A program made the translations under genes and the position numbers. Positions 32,913-43,559 of a stretch of 45,811 nt of DNA are shown here, piece by piece (positions within the stretch are counted from its first letter, which is position 1; every line of letters starts with the position of its first letter). The stretch comes from Reticulitermes lucifugus (Eukaryota; Arthropoda; Insecta; Blattodea; Rhinotermitidae). The DNA lies in assembly GCA_026260175.1 (NCBI GenBank), contig JAKCWW010000638.1:48914-94724 (forward strand), in the 5' to 3' direction. The notes beneath the pieces are model-generated. The model did not search any database, was not told the DNA's origin, and worked only from the letters and a program-made list of their open reading frames with translations.

Positions 32913-35569
32913 AGGTGTTCAAATTATGGGAAGTGTTAACAGCTGTAATAACCACGTTATTATGTTGGATTAATTGAATTTACAAGTATTTCTTATATAG
33001 TGTATTCGAAGCTTCATCCTCCCTGTCCAAACACAATGTACTCGTATAGCGTCACATTAAGACGGCACTTTTTAGCAGAACTTATCTAATGAGTTCGCAG
33101 AATTTATGGAGTGAGAATTACACGTCACTATTGTCAAATTTTATTAGCAAGTGTCCAAAATGTAATTTTTCTATATTAATTTAGTTTATTGTTAGTAAAT
33201 GAAGTAAGGCTCAATATTTAGTTCGCAGTAAATATAGCAGTGTTACAACGTTTGGCGGTAATTTCAAGATGCAGATCTTGTGAGCTACATAGTACATTTT
33301 TTTTCCAACAGCAAGAATTTAAATATTGACTTCCGTTTTGCTTTCAATTAGGTTTCCGGAGGATTTTTTTAAAATGTAATATGGTGAAATTAGATCAAAT
33401 AGGTGGATAAACTTGTTTGAAGTCACTTAATTCTCTGAAAATTAGATATTTCACGTTTTTATAATGTTTGAAATTTTAGTTTAAAGTATATCCTCCGAGC
33501 CTCACATTGTCATGTGCACCCAGTTACCTGTCGATTATGCTGATGCAGTTTTTCAGTAATTTAAACCCTATTATCAAGAAGACTTAATAATTTCCAGGCG
33601 TCTATCAGCTCTGTCATGGTAATATGGAGTCGTGTTCGGTGAATTAATGTTTCTCTTTTACCGTATATTACATTGGTGTACGTACACTATAATCAGAACA
33701 CTGTCACCTGACACGAAAATATCTGCCCCCAAAATGGGTTAAATATTTTGTTCCCGAACTAAGTTAAACTTTTATTCTGCAGTGTTGGTTTCATGAAAGG
33801 CAACTTTTCCTCGTTTTGTCCTCCAAATGTAATAAAATTCTAGGCCTGATGTGTAAGGATAAAGTAGATACCAGTAACGGCTTTTGAACAAGTCTATTTG
33901 CTAATGTTACAAATAAAAATCAGTAAATAATTTTCCCTTTGTTGCACGTAAATTTAAGATACATTTGCACGTAACAACCACCGTTATAATATTTTGCAGA
34001 CCCATCGAATTGCTAGTAAGAAGGTGTGCAGTGCAAAAATAAACGTTTATTATAAATACAGGATTCCGAATTTTTTGCTGTACGGTGAAGGGATTCTTAG
34101 ATTCAAAATTCTAAAGGCAGTAAAATATCTGAGAACGCTATTGATATGACTAGGATTATGTTTGTCTTGATTGCCGATCCCTTAATAAATTTTTTGTCTG
34201 ATCAGGATTATAATGTCATATTCACGATGGTGTTAGAAACTCATTTGAGATTTGATTCGTTTTTTGATGAAACTTGGAAAATACTGGGTGGAAATGTAGA
34301 TTAAAACCGGTTGATTGCAGCGTCATTAATGTAATCAAATCATCGTTTTCAATTTGCGTGTGATGCCGATAAGTGAAATGAGATCCTAAGGTAGGATCCT
34401 TTGCAGCAGTTTCAGGAGAAATTAATGGACACTCTAGTATCAACTGGCTTGAGTGTTAAGGATTAAATGAAGGATTTAAATAAAGGTACATAACAGCTAT
34501 ACCACTAGATTTTATAAATATTCCTTCGTTAAAATATGCATTATAGTATGAAACTCTGTGTTTCTAAGTCCTGCGGTAATTCTTATTGTATAAAAGTTTT
34601 AAATTTACTCTATTAACTTAATGCTTTTGCTATAACGTGGGCAGTCTAGAAAGCGTAGGCGATGTATTCTAGTAAATAATCAATTAAGACGATTCAGAAT
34701 AAAACTGACATATATAGTGGAAGTTTAGGCGTTAGGTGCCAGGATTAACTTTCCAGTGAATTTCTGATGATGTGGGCGGGACAGCCTTAACTCGTAATGT
34801 AAAATGTCAGCGCTATGATCGATGAGATTTCGATTATCTCAAGATAGGCTCCGTTCCTGCTAAATCTATACTGTTGACGGTTCGCCCTTCTACCTCTGAA
34901 TCTGGATACACGTAAGATTCTGCGAAGTGACTGTTCTCACAACCCTTGGAATAAGGTTTATATGCATGTTTACTACTGCATTTGATAACATAAGAGACAA
35001 TCTAGGAAATTTTACGACTTCCCTCAAATAGGCTTTTTTCCTACACAATGTAAACACACCACACTGGGGCGTAACTTTTCTTACGTAGTTAGAGAGTTTA
35101 GTGAAATATTAATGTCATTAGTTAATGCACTTACCCTTAAGTAATTAGACCTAAGCCTCTAGCTCAATGTGAAAGGTATTCTTTCAAGACTCGTAGATAT
35201 TCTGTTGGACAAGTAATTCACTACCGTCACGGAACAGCAGGTTTCATTACTTTGGTCAAAATAACACCACTCTGGCTCTTATCCTGTTCAAGTTCAATCC
35301 AGTCCGCAACCTCACACCATGTTTCACTAGAACCATTTTAATTTTCTCCTGTCATCTAAGCCTTCTCCCAAGTGCTTCATTCTCTTCTGGTATTCCGAAA
35401 CAAACGTTGCCAATAAGTCCTGATTTTCTTACTGCGGTGAGTGTTAAGGCTACCATCTTCTCGAAGGTGATGACTTGAAGTGACTGCGTAACATTTCACA
35501 AGGCGATAATGTTAAAAATATAATAAATTTCTCATATTTTCCGTGTGTGCTACATGTTCCGCCAGTCGA
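32913..35569. other. No gene recognised
   Basis: AT-rich DNA without a meaningful open frame or visible element. The 73-residue minus frame at 34222-34443 has no recognisable domain. Confidence 0.5.
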
Positions 35570-36690
35570 ATATTTTAGACGTCTTTATAATGTAAAGAGA
35601 AAAATGACGTTTTTCTGTGAAGCCTATTTTAATTTTCTTGGAAATAGTATCAGAGGCTATAAACATTTATTGAATTTTTCTGAAAATGTTAGCCGAATAC
35701 AAGTTTCGTGAAAATGCCTAAATGAAGGGTGTAAATAAATCTACCAATACTTTCAACATTCCTTGAAAAGAGATTAGTGCATTTCGGCATGGGGCTTTCC
35801 AATTAATACCGTGAAGCAATCGTGAGTTTCTTGAAAATGGATGTAGTGAAAGACATGTCTGACTTTAGGGAATAAATTAAATTTTTCCGCACTTTCTAAA
35901 TTATTCGTCAGCAGTGTATAACATTCAACACAAAGGATGCCTACGACAGTCTCAGTTGGTTGTGAGGTTTATTAAAATCGGCAAATCAGGCGCACGTTAC
36001 ATAGTGTCAATAAATTTCAGTCCTAACAGTCACATTTAAGGTCTGAGTAAAAATCGATATAAATTACCTGTACATAACACTGTCCAGCATTTGTGAGTTT
36101 GTGAAAATCGGCGCAGTGATGGCCGTTCTTTTCTTACGGAAATGAAAGCAATCACTTTGACGCTTATAGTGTGAAGCCATATAAATTAGACTTAACTGGC
36201 TTCGAAAAACTTTCAGATGTCGGTTTAACCTGCACTGAGAGTTAGGCTTCTGATGTTACACGTGTGCACTTTTTGGTAGTAAATCTCATATTTCTTATGC
36301 TTCTCTGTATATTTCACGATTAAATGGATCTCTAATTTACTTAACAGACTGCTTTGCTTCAATGGACTCCAATTAACACTTAAATGGCAGTTGAAAATTT
36401 ATCCGTCAGTGTTTGTAAAATTTCAGTCTATTTGTATGCAGCACATAATGAACTCCCTTACCACCTATTGAATGGTTTAAATAATTGAGACATTGAAAAA
36501 TTTTAATTTTTACCAAAAAAAATGTTTTCTTCACGTTTTTACATACTACTTAGGCCTCTATCATCCAATTCTTCTTATATTTACTAAGGGCTTCTTAATT
36601 TTTGGAAGCATGCTTAGCCTATATGTGAATAGCAGTCCTTATAGATTTCTTCAAAACGTAAGAAGGTGGAAGACGTTTAGCACAAAAATT
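35570..36690 (+). repeat. Degenerate, diffusely periodic repeat
   Basis: Similar phrases recur every ~120-140 bases: AAGTTTCGTGAAAATGCC (~35701), GAGTTTCTTGAAAATGGATG (~35823), GAGGTTTATTAAAATCGGC (~35965), GAGTTTGTGAAAATCGGCGC (~36097). Weaker forms occur on both sides, such as TTTTCTGTGAAGCC (35610) and AGATTTCTTCAAAACGTAAG (36642). Several are followed by a short 'gtagtgaaag/gcagtgatgg' phrase. This looks like an ancient tandem array that has decayed. The 70-residue open frame at 36493-36705 overlaps its end and is probably spurious. Confidence 0.4.
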
Positions 36691-36997
36691 TGGAAGGAAT
36701 GGTAGCTTTATTTTTTTTAGCAATAACCTCTTGACCTGCTTTAAAGACGTCACAGCAGCATACATAAAATAAAACGACGGCTGTCTATTTTAATATAGTG
36801 CAATGGCCCTACCTTTTAGAAATGAGAAGCACCATGAGGTATATCTGTAATAACAGCCGATATCATATCCTATATCGAAAGAGAGAATATGAAGCAATAT
36901 TGCCAACAAATACTACTTAAACAAACAAAGCCGTGCTTTCTTTCTCACAAAATTTGTACTTGATAATTATTTATACAGCACAAGTTTCGATAAGTCG

Positions 36998-37028
<31 letters not shown>
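36998..37028 (+). repeat. (ATC)n microsatellite
   Basis: About ten uninterrupted ATC units. Confidence 0.97.
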
Positions 37029-37751
37029 GGTGTACAATAAAAAAAACCGAAAATCTGAGGTAAAAGTGTATAATTCTTGCGAGAGCTGACAAAATATCTT
37101 ATGTATAAAACATTCAATACACGTTAAAATCGGTTTTTGTAACCTAGGCGTGTCAATTAACATGACCGTTATGGTGCGTAACCCAAATATTATAATTTTA
37201 AAATTTGGATTTAAATTTCTTTAGTTTTAAAAATATTTTTGTTAGAATCCTAGTTCCTAATTCATTGTTAATTTGACAATCAACACTCTATGAACATGTG
37301 CTTTCGTTTTTACTCCATTATTAAATCTATATTTGAATTTAAAGATATAGTAGGTCGAGTAATGGCTGTCTATTTTTATTGTTATTTTTACTCCTTTATT
37401 TAGTCTGTATTTAAATTTGGTTTTAAAAACGGATATAGATCAAGTGATTACCAAGTACTACTATATTGCGAATTCACGCTTTTTAATTACTTTTCATAAG
37501 TAAAAATTTTCTGTTAATTTATAGCAGTTCTACATATTATTATTTAGGTCACGTGTTCCATTCTCAAACCACAGACTGACTATCCTTAGTAATTTTCTGT
37601 AGTTTTGCTCAGTTCATCAAATAAATTTCTGGAGTGGTTGTGTTACATTGAGTCACAACTCCAGCCTTCACTTCTTTAATTTTTGTCACTCACATTAAAA
37701 TTCCTAGGTGTGTAAACTATGCAGTGTATTACAAACTGTAAAACAAATTAA
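37029..37751. other. No gene recognised
   Basis: Very AT-rich, with two loosely similar phrases (TTTTTACTCCATTATTAAAT at ~37307 and TTTTTACTCCTTTATTTAGT at ~37385, each followed by CTATATTTGAATTTAAA or CTGTATTTAAATTTGG), suggesting a small old duplication of ~78 bp. Confidence 0.4.
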
Positions 37752-38024
37752 GAAATAATCTCCTACCAGGGGCAGGCTTTGGGAGCACAAAGTGTTTCCC
37801 TCCAAGGTACACCTTCATATTGGACGAGTCTTTCGAGCGTTAAGGAGGACTTGCTTTCTGACAACTGTGACTTTCTTTTATTCCTTGAAATTGAACAACT
37901 CCCCAAGAGGAACGGATTTGTAGACAAGAGACAAAGAGAACGAGTCGAGGCACTAAAAAGCGGTGTCGGAGATGTAGGTGACAGGAACGACATAGTAGTT
38001 GTCTTTTATGTCAAAAGGGACTAG
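37752..38024 (+). other. Unidentified open frame in a GC-richer patch
   Basis: Ninety codons are open on the plus strand from just after a stop at 37749, with an acidic/basic C-terminal half (KRNGFVDKRQRERVEALKSG) and ending DIVVVFYVKRD. The minus strand is also open over the same stretch (37763-37993), so the patch is simply stop-poor. There is no ATG near the start and no recognised domain. It could be an exon piece, a transposon relic or chance. Confidence 0.2.
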
Positions 38025-38029
38025 CTCCA

Positions 38030-39760
38030 AGCAGTGTAAATAATCGGAACTGTAAATGAAACGTCAAAGTGTACGTAGGAATTAACACTGACACCTGCTT
38101 TTATTAATTCTAGTAACAAAATCGTATATCCGTACTAATTCCTATTTATATTTTGGTGGTTCATTCATACTCTATTGTAAGAGGTACACGGTGAACTAAG
38201 AATTATATTAAAATAAGCTAGATATCTACAATAGGATCATTCAAGGGACTGTATGAGGAGGTCTGGTACATAGCCTATCTGTTAAATTATTTTGACAGGT
38301 AACATAAGGCGAAATATAGTTTTTGAATTTCCTAGTCCTCTGAGCCTCCTGTTACTTGGATTTCCCTAAATCGAGTATAGTCGGGGATTCATATAATAAA
38401 AGCTGGAGACTTCTGTTTCCGTGAAACTGACCCCTAAGTTTATTCTACATATTGTAGTCATTAAACTGTTTTGAATTACGCACATGTAAATGAGCTGGAG
38501 TATTCAAATTTATCAGTGTTATGTTTGTAATTTATTCCGCTACTTATGCATAACACTACCATGAATGAATCTCAGTAAAACATTTTGGCTTCTCTCAGTG
38601 CCACTCTTTAAGAGGTCTAGACTTAAACATCTAAATACGAGGTAAAAGCAATTGAACTGAAAGTTCTTCTTTCCTTATTGAATTACTAACATTCTCACTT
38701 GTTAATCATAAGTAATGTCTTTCATGATTTGACCCTAACCTTTCATTATTCAGTACTCTTTTACACATACCAGCTAAGAGATTTCGCCTTTCCTGTCATT
38801 GTTTTTACGGAGGTCTTTAAGTGAGTTAATTTATAAAGCAGACCTGCTTTGTTGGATGGTCCATCGAATATAAATTTATTTGAATACTGACTTAACTAAG
38901 ACATCAAAATAATAATTTCTTAAAACATGAAGCAATATCTGAATTACATTTCTGTCATGGAGCTGGTGAGAAAAAATTATGTACCTTTGACGCAAAGAGC
39001 TAAAAGGAAGGCAAAGCAGGTTGTCATTTTTCTCGAGATTTCTTCAGTAGGAAACATTAAACGTGCAACGGGAATGTCAGTATTTTTATCACACTTGTAC
39101 ATCAGCATTGTTGCGACGTGTGATACGTCACATTTTCCTGCGTGTTATCATTCGAGGCAAAACTTTATTTACATTACATAAGTTATTATTTCAAACGTTT
39201 TGATCATTATTTTGAAGAAAGTTGTAAGAGTTCTTAAAACGTCAACTTCTTATACATCTCCAAATTTCCTTATCACTAGGAAAGAACGGTATCTATAACT
39301 TATGATTCACAGCTATTGATCATTATAAGATTTATCATCATGACCCACAATGTACTAATTGCTTCTTGAGCTGTTACAGACTGCTCATACATTAAATAAA
39401 CTAATTAGATTTGCATTCCTCAACATTTGATTTCATAACCATTTCGTTAAAAATCATCTAGGAATATATTTTCTACCATAAAATTCTCAATAATAAAGAA
39501 CTAAATTTTTAGACCAGACAGTTCACAGTAATATACTATTTGATTACGTGACCAGTAACCAAAACTTTTATTTTTAGAAACTTTGTCTCACAGTGATCAA
39601 CAGTTTGATTTTAGGAAGATTAATTTCAAGATAGTAATCAGTTTAATGTTGGAACCGCTATTCAAAATAATCAGAAATTTCACGGTAGAAGTTTACTGAC
39701 ACAATTTACTACTTTTATAGTTACAATCTTATTGTAAATTTATTTTATTATTTTGTCTGT
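38030..39760. other. No gene recognised
   Basis: AT-rich DNA. The 84-residue open frame at 38927-39181 has no domain I recognise. Confidence 0.5.
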
Positions 39761-39889
39761 TACAGCGTGATCGGTATAGTAGCTACTATCGGGATGCAAA
39801 ACAGAAGAATCATAGACATATTCTCGACAGGGGAAAAAGATTTTTCACTTCTCCAAAGCCCCTGGACTTTCTCTGGGTCATATCACGCC

Positions 39890-40060
39890 TCCTATATAAA
39901 GGGTACTGGGGGCCCTTCCTTTGGAGTAAAACGACCTCTATGTAGTTCTAGGTTAAGAATGAGTGGAGATATACCTCCGATTCCACTTATGCCTTCGTGG
40001 CACTCACAGGGACAACTTTATATTTCATCTCAGTTGGACGGAAATAAATTGAAATTTTAG
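39890..40060 (+). mobile_element. Dispersed repeat fragment sharing a SINE 3' domain
   Basis: Contains GGGGGCCCTTCCTTTGGAG, TAGTTCTAGGTTAAGAATG, AGTGGAGATATACCTCCG and CTTCGTGGCACTCACAGGGA. The blocks from TTAAGAA onward align in order with 17090-17160 in the SINE at 16890-17195. In translation it gives the frame GPSFGVKRP, close to the 'F-P-G-V-K-R-P' frame that I recall as a ubiquitous repeat-derived artefact in insect protein sets. The 97-residue open frame (39767-40060) is therefore not a gene, although TTTTGTCTGTTACAG just before it looks like a splice acceptor. Confidence 0.55.
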
Positions 40061-40063
40061 GAA

Positions 40064-40086
40064 TTCCCCGTCTCCCCCCCCCCTAC
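40064..40086 (+). repeat. C-rich tract
   Basis: CCCCGTCTCCCCCCCCCC at the 3' edge of the preceding repeat. Confidence 0.85.
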
Positions 40087-40479
40087 TCGTTCAGCCGCTC
40101 TCCTTACCAAGCTGGTAATCCTAAAGTTATAGTTGAGATGTAGCATTGTTTGTGGGGTTTAGAAGAGAAAGATTTCGACACGCAGTTCCTGCTGACATTA
40201 CCACACTTCTTAAATATCAAGATGCAGTAGCTGGAACTCCTCACATTTCGGAGATCTCCCTGTTTAGAAATGCAATCGAAACTGGGGTTATCATGAGTTA
40301 AAAATATCGTGACCTTTCCCAAGCCTTCAGATAATCTGAAACCTATCGCCTTCTTACAGTTTTCTTACAGTTACAGCGTCGCTGTAACCATCACTGACAG
40401 CTGAGAGCCTTCGGAATATCAAAACCCACCACTGAAAGTGTTTATGAGACAGAGCACTGCTACGACCCAGCTGATTAGT

Positions 40480-40680
40480 CGCAGGCCTCTAAAGGCGGAT
40501 AACCGAGTAGAAGGCTCTGTCATTCCGTGTGGTGGGATGCGCGGTGGACAAAGCCGAGCTGGAACAGGTTTTTCTGCGAGTACTTCCGCTTTTCTTTATT
40601 AATATAATTCCACCAGTGTTGCTCCACACGCATATTTATTTTACCTACTACTGACCCTATATATATTTATCAACTGAGTG
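40480..40680 (+). mobile_element. SINE-like repeat fragment
   Basis: A GC-richer segment contains GGTGGGATGCGCGGTGGACA and then GTTTTTCTGCGAGTACTTCC, AATTCCACCAGTGTTGCTCC and ACACGCATATTTATTTTACC. The 'gttttctcggagtactccggtttccc ... ttccaccaatgctcc' module is, from memory, a common 3' domain of arthropod SINEs. A head with a B box is not visible, and the 5' limit is uncertain. Confidence 0.45.
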
Positions 40681-40689
40681 CGTCATTAT

Positions 40690-41479
40690 ATAAGATATTT
40701 TTCTCTCGTTTCCTCCTGTCTGAGACAGTTCCATCCACGCCCCCACCCCCCACCACAGCATATCTCTTAAGATTCCGATTAATGCTAATTCCTCTTTTCA
40801 CATGTGTGTACTATCCCATGATCCCAATCGTCTGTGTTGTATCAATGTCTAACATTCAATACATAATACATTCAATACAGTCATTCTAAAATTTCCCTCC
40901 AGTTCTGAGGCCTTTGTAAATACCCCGCAATTTTAAACATTTTATGGCACATGTATGTTGTCGTGTGAATATGCCCAACCGAAAGATGCATGAACATGCC
41001 TTATCGGCTGTGCAAGACGGCCTATTCTCTATATTTACACCTACAACTCTTGTATGAAAAGAGTCTTCCTAATCCTATTCCTATGTTGTTCCTATTAACG
41101 TTGAATAAATGAGTAATAAATTACATATTTTCCAAATAAATTCAATACATCAGAACCATAATTATAGTCAGTGAATGACAGAGCCTTTACTCCAAACATC
41201 TCTTTGCGTTCATGCAGGAAATCTATTTGAAGCAATACGTCAGTCACAACAAAAAAAAACTGTTTTATTTTTATCAGAAATTTAGTGCACTTGCATGTTT
41301 CTGTCAGATAGTAATGTTACACACCACAAGCGAACACCTACATGACATAATCTTAAGTCGACGAAAATAGAACTCCGAACACCTGCAATACCTCCTACTT
41401 CAAATATATTTCTATAACTAGTAAAAATTATACCAACACATGCACTTTTTATTAAAACGTTAATAGTTTTAAAAAATCG
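40690..41479. other. No gene recognised; C-rich patch
   Basis: AT-rich DNA with a C-rich patch at ~40738-40755. No open frame or motif of note. Confidence 0.5.
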
Positions 41480-41523
41480 GCCCTACATATGTTTCGGCCA
41501 GTTAACTGGCCATCCTCAGGGGC
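41480..41523 (-). ncRNA. Hammerhead-ribozyme-like motif, type I layout, best copy
   Basis: On the minus strand the order is: GCCC (pairs with GGGC at the other end as a 4-bp stem I), core CTGAGGA, one extra T, a perfect 6-bp stem II (GGCCAG/CTGGCC with a TTAA loop), core GAA, mini stem III ACA/TGT with a two-base loop, and the cleavage triplet GTA. All three helices and both conserved cores of a type I hammerhead are present. The one departure is the extra T between CTGAGGA and stem II. Short-stem-III type I hammerheads are known from Penelope-like elements and retrozymes, where they act in dimeric form. No flanking ORF is visible, so this is probably a solitary terminal repeat. Confidence 0.6.
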
Positions 41524-41893
41524 AACTAGCGTTTAAAGCACAATCATGTTCATAGGTTTTACATGAGGTGTGTGGTTGCTATATAAAATTTTTTAAAAAC
41601 AATAAAGTTTTTCGTCGTAGGGAATCACATCCAAGGTGTACTGTATATCACTGACGTGAACACTATATTATAGAATAAAACACTGCACTAGTTTTGCACC
41701 GTTGCATAGCGTGTGTAGATCTGTGTTCGGTGAAGCACTTTTTTATGAATCAAACCACTGTTATAAAGTATATTTCTATAACATAACATATATATTGGTA
41801 GTATTTTACGTACAAATGAGATCTCATTTCTGTTTATTGTACTTTATGTTTTTATAATTTCCTCCAAACTATTTCGTGAATAGCGTGTTTAAC

Positions 41894-41924
41894 CTGAAGA
41901 TGGCCAAGTTGGTCGAAATATGTC
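41894..41924 (+). other. Hammerhead-like motif
   Basis: Core CTGAAGA, an extra T, stem II arms GGCC and GGTC around AAGTT, then GAAATATGTC. This is the same layout as 41480, in the opposite orientation. Stem I is not convincing, as the bases before the core (GTTTAAC) do not pair with CAAAG after the cleavage site. It is followed by an A-rich stretch (ATAACAAAAAAGACG). Confidence 0.45.
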
Positions 41925-41929
41925 TCAAA

Positions 41930-42780
41930 GTACACTAAGCCTCTGATAACAAAAAAGACGTTATTTGTTGTGATTGATTGATTACTTCAAATTATTTTAA
42001 TTACAGAGCTGTCACGGACGAAGTATGCTATATGTATGGTACAGTAGTGTAGAACGATTATTATCTGAATTTGTATTTCCGATTGTAATGAAAATTAAAG
42101 AAATACAGTACTGTTAATTAATACACTATTACTGCGCTTTTAACTGAAAGCCAGTTATACTCATGCTTTCCCGAAGTAATATGATAATACAGAGATGAAT
42201 AATCATTACTGATCATTACCCAGTTTAAGAAATTAGACGTTATGCGAATGCGAACTAGGTTTTAATACTACCAAAAGTATCAAGAACTTATATTAAGCAT
42301 CAGTGATTCTAACAATAACCAACGTATAATAGTTACATCATATTTTCTGTCCTCGGGCACAGCCCAGTTTTCGAAGGTTGGCATGGGAAAAGGAGAAGAA
42401 TGTCGTCGGAATAGGAAAATTGTGTGGCCTACGGTTCCTATCGATTGGCACCACGGATCACCCTGACACTTTCAAGTAGGTCGAGTGTGGTCGAAACTTA
42501 TCGATTTGCCCCTTGCTGCTTTCAACCCAGCTGTTTAAATTCGTCTTAGTGTAGGATGGTCCGACATTTCGTCAACAAAAATATTTTCTCTTATTAAAGG
42601 AATGTTCAACTTTAAACTTTTTAACACAGTTATGTCAACTGCACGTATTCTTTCTAATTCAGTTCATTTTACGCAGTTATGCTATTTGTAGTTTCAGTCA
42701 GAAATAAAAGAATTACAACATGATGAGTTAGTGTAGGTATTTCGCAAGACAGTCGTGAAATTTTCCTACATTTTTACAAT
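41930..42780. other. No gene recognised
   Basis: AT-rich DNA between two hammerhead-like motifs. A GC-richer patch at ~42350-42520 has no motif I can name. Confidence 0.5.
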
Positions 42781-42820
42781 GATCCCTGAAGATAACTGTT
42801 AAACCGAAATATGTCGGATT
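42781..42820 (+). ncRNA. Hammerhead-ribozyme-like motif with stem I
   Basis: GATCC (42781-42785) and GGATT (42816-42820) pair over five bases (one G-T) as stem I. The core CTGAAGA (42786-42792) is intact, stem II is poor (TAACTGTTAAACC), core GAAA follows at 42806-42809, and ATATGT plus C gives the mini stem III and a GTC cleavage triplet, the classic hammerhead choice. TAATAAAC follows. Structure is weaker than at 41480 because of stem II, but stem I and both cores agree. Confidence 0.5.
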
Positions 42821-42824
42821 CTAA

Positions 42825-43220
42825 TAAACACCTTACGAAAAGTGTTCCTTTTTGATTTATTAACTCATTATACTGGTGTCGCGGCAGCAATATTTCATGT
42901 AACTCCAACGCACCTCTTCCCACATTTTATCAGCTGGTTAGCGGAAATTTGTGCCAATTTGAATAACGTGAGGCCATATAGTATTTAATGTCAATATGAA
43001 TTGATTTTCACGTATTTATCTAAGTATTATAAAGAAAATCTTTTATATACTAGTAGTGCAGATATAAATACGCTGGTTTAAACTTGTATAATTTAAGCAG
43101 CTGCTCTTAGATGTGTAGGGAGACTGTCTGTGTGCCTTGTGTGACCACCGAATTTAGAGCTGACATTCAAATATTTGGAGTAAAGTCGGAGTATGACAAA
43201 GCCAGAAGTTGCGATGTTGC
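42825..43220. other. No gene recognised
   Basis: AT-rich DNA with no identifiable element. Confidence 0.5.
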
Positions 43221-43222
43221 TG

Positions 43223-43550
43223 ATTATTATTATTATTATAACCACAACAAAGTGAATACTGTAATGGCAGAATTCAAAATTTCTGCCCTTTTACTAAGAA
43301 AGCTATCCACTAAACATGCTGAGCCACCATCTTCACATTCGATTCTCAGTAGAAACTTCCCTAAGGATATTCGTCCTGTTATTCCTCCATTTAACTCTTG
43401 GTCTTTCAAATATACATTTACCAAGGGATTTCCCTGCCAAAATTCTCTATCTGTTCCTTTTATTACACATTGTGACGAGGTATCCAGAATATTGTAGCTT
43501 TCCATTTTCGTTTACACAATACTAGTTGGCATTAATAATAATAATAATAA
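43223..43550 (-). other. Open frame enclosed by ATT/AAT microsatellites
   Basis: An (ATT)n run at 43223-43240 and an (AAT)n run at 43533-43550 enclose a ~290-bp segment that is open on both strands. The minus-strand frame (43505-43236, 89 residues) has a more protein-like composition, with NGGITGRISLGKFLLRIECE. I do not recognise it. The paired trinucleotide runs suggest the unit may be a repeat with microsatellite ends. Confidence 0.3.
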
Positions 43551-43559
43551 CACAACACT

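Noticed and set aside
35280..35410. SINE head suggested by a TTCAATCC phrase
   Set aside because: No A box upstream, no shared body module and no tail.
39767..40060. 97-residue open frame preceded by a good splice-acceptor shape (TTTTGTCTGTTACAG)
   Set aside because: The translation matches a repeat-derived frame (GVKRP type), and the DNA aligns with another SINE copy in this window, so it is not a host exon.
43111..43497. 128-residue open frame (plus strand)
   Set aside because: It reads straight through the ATT microsatellite (a Tyr run) and overlaps an equally long open frame on the other strand. No domain was recognised.
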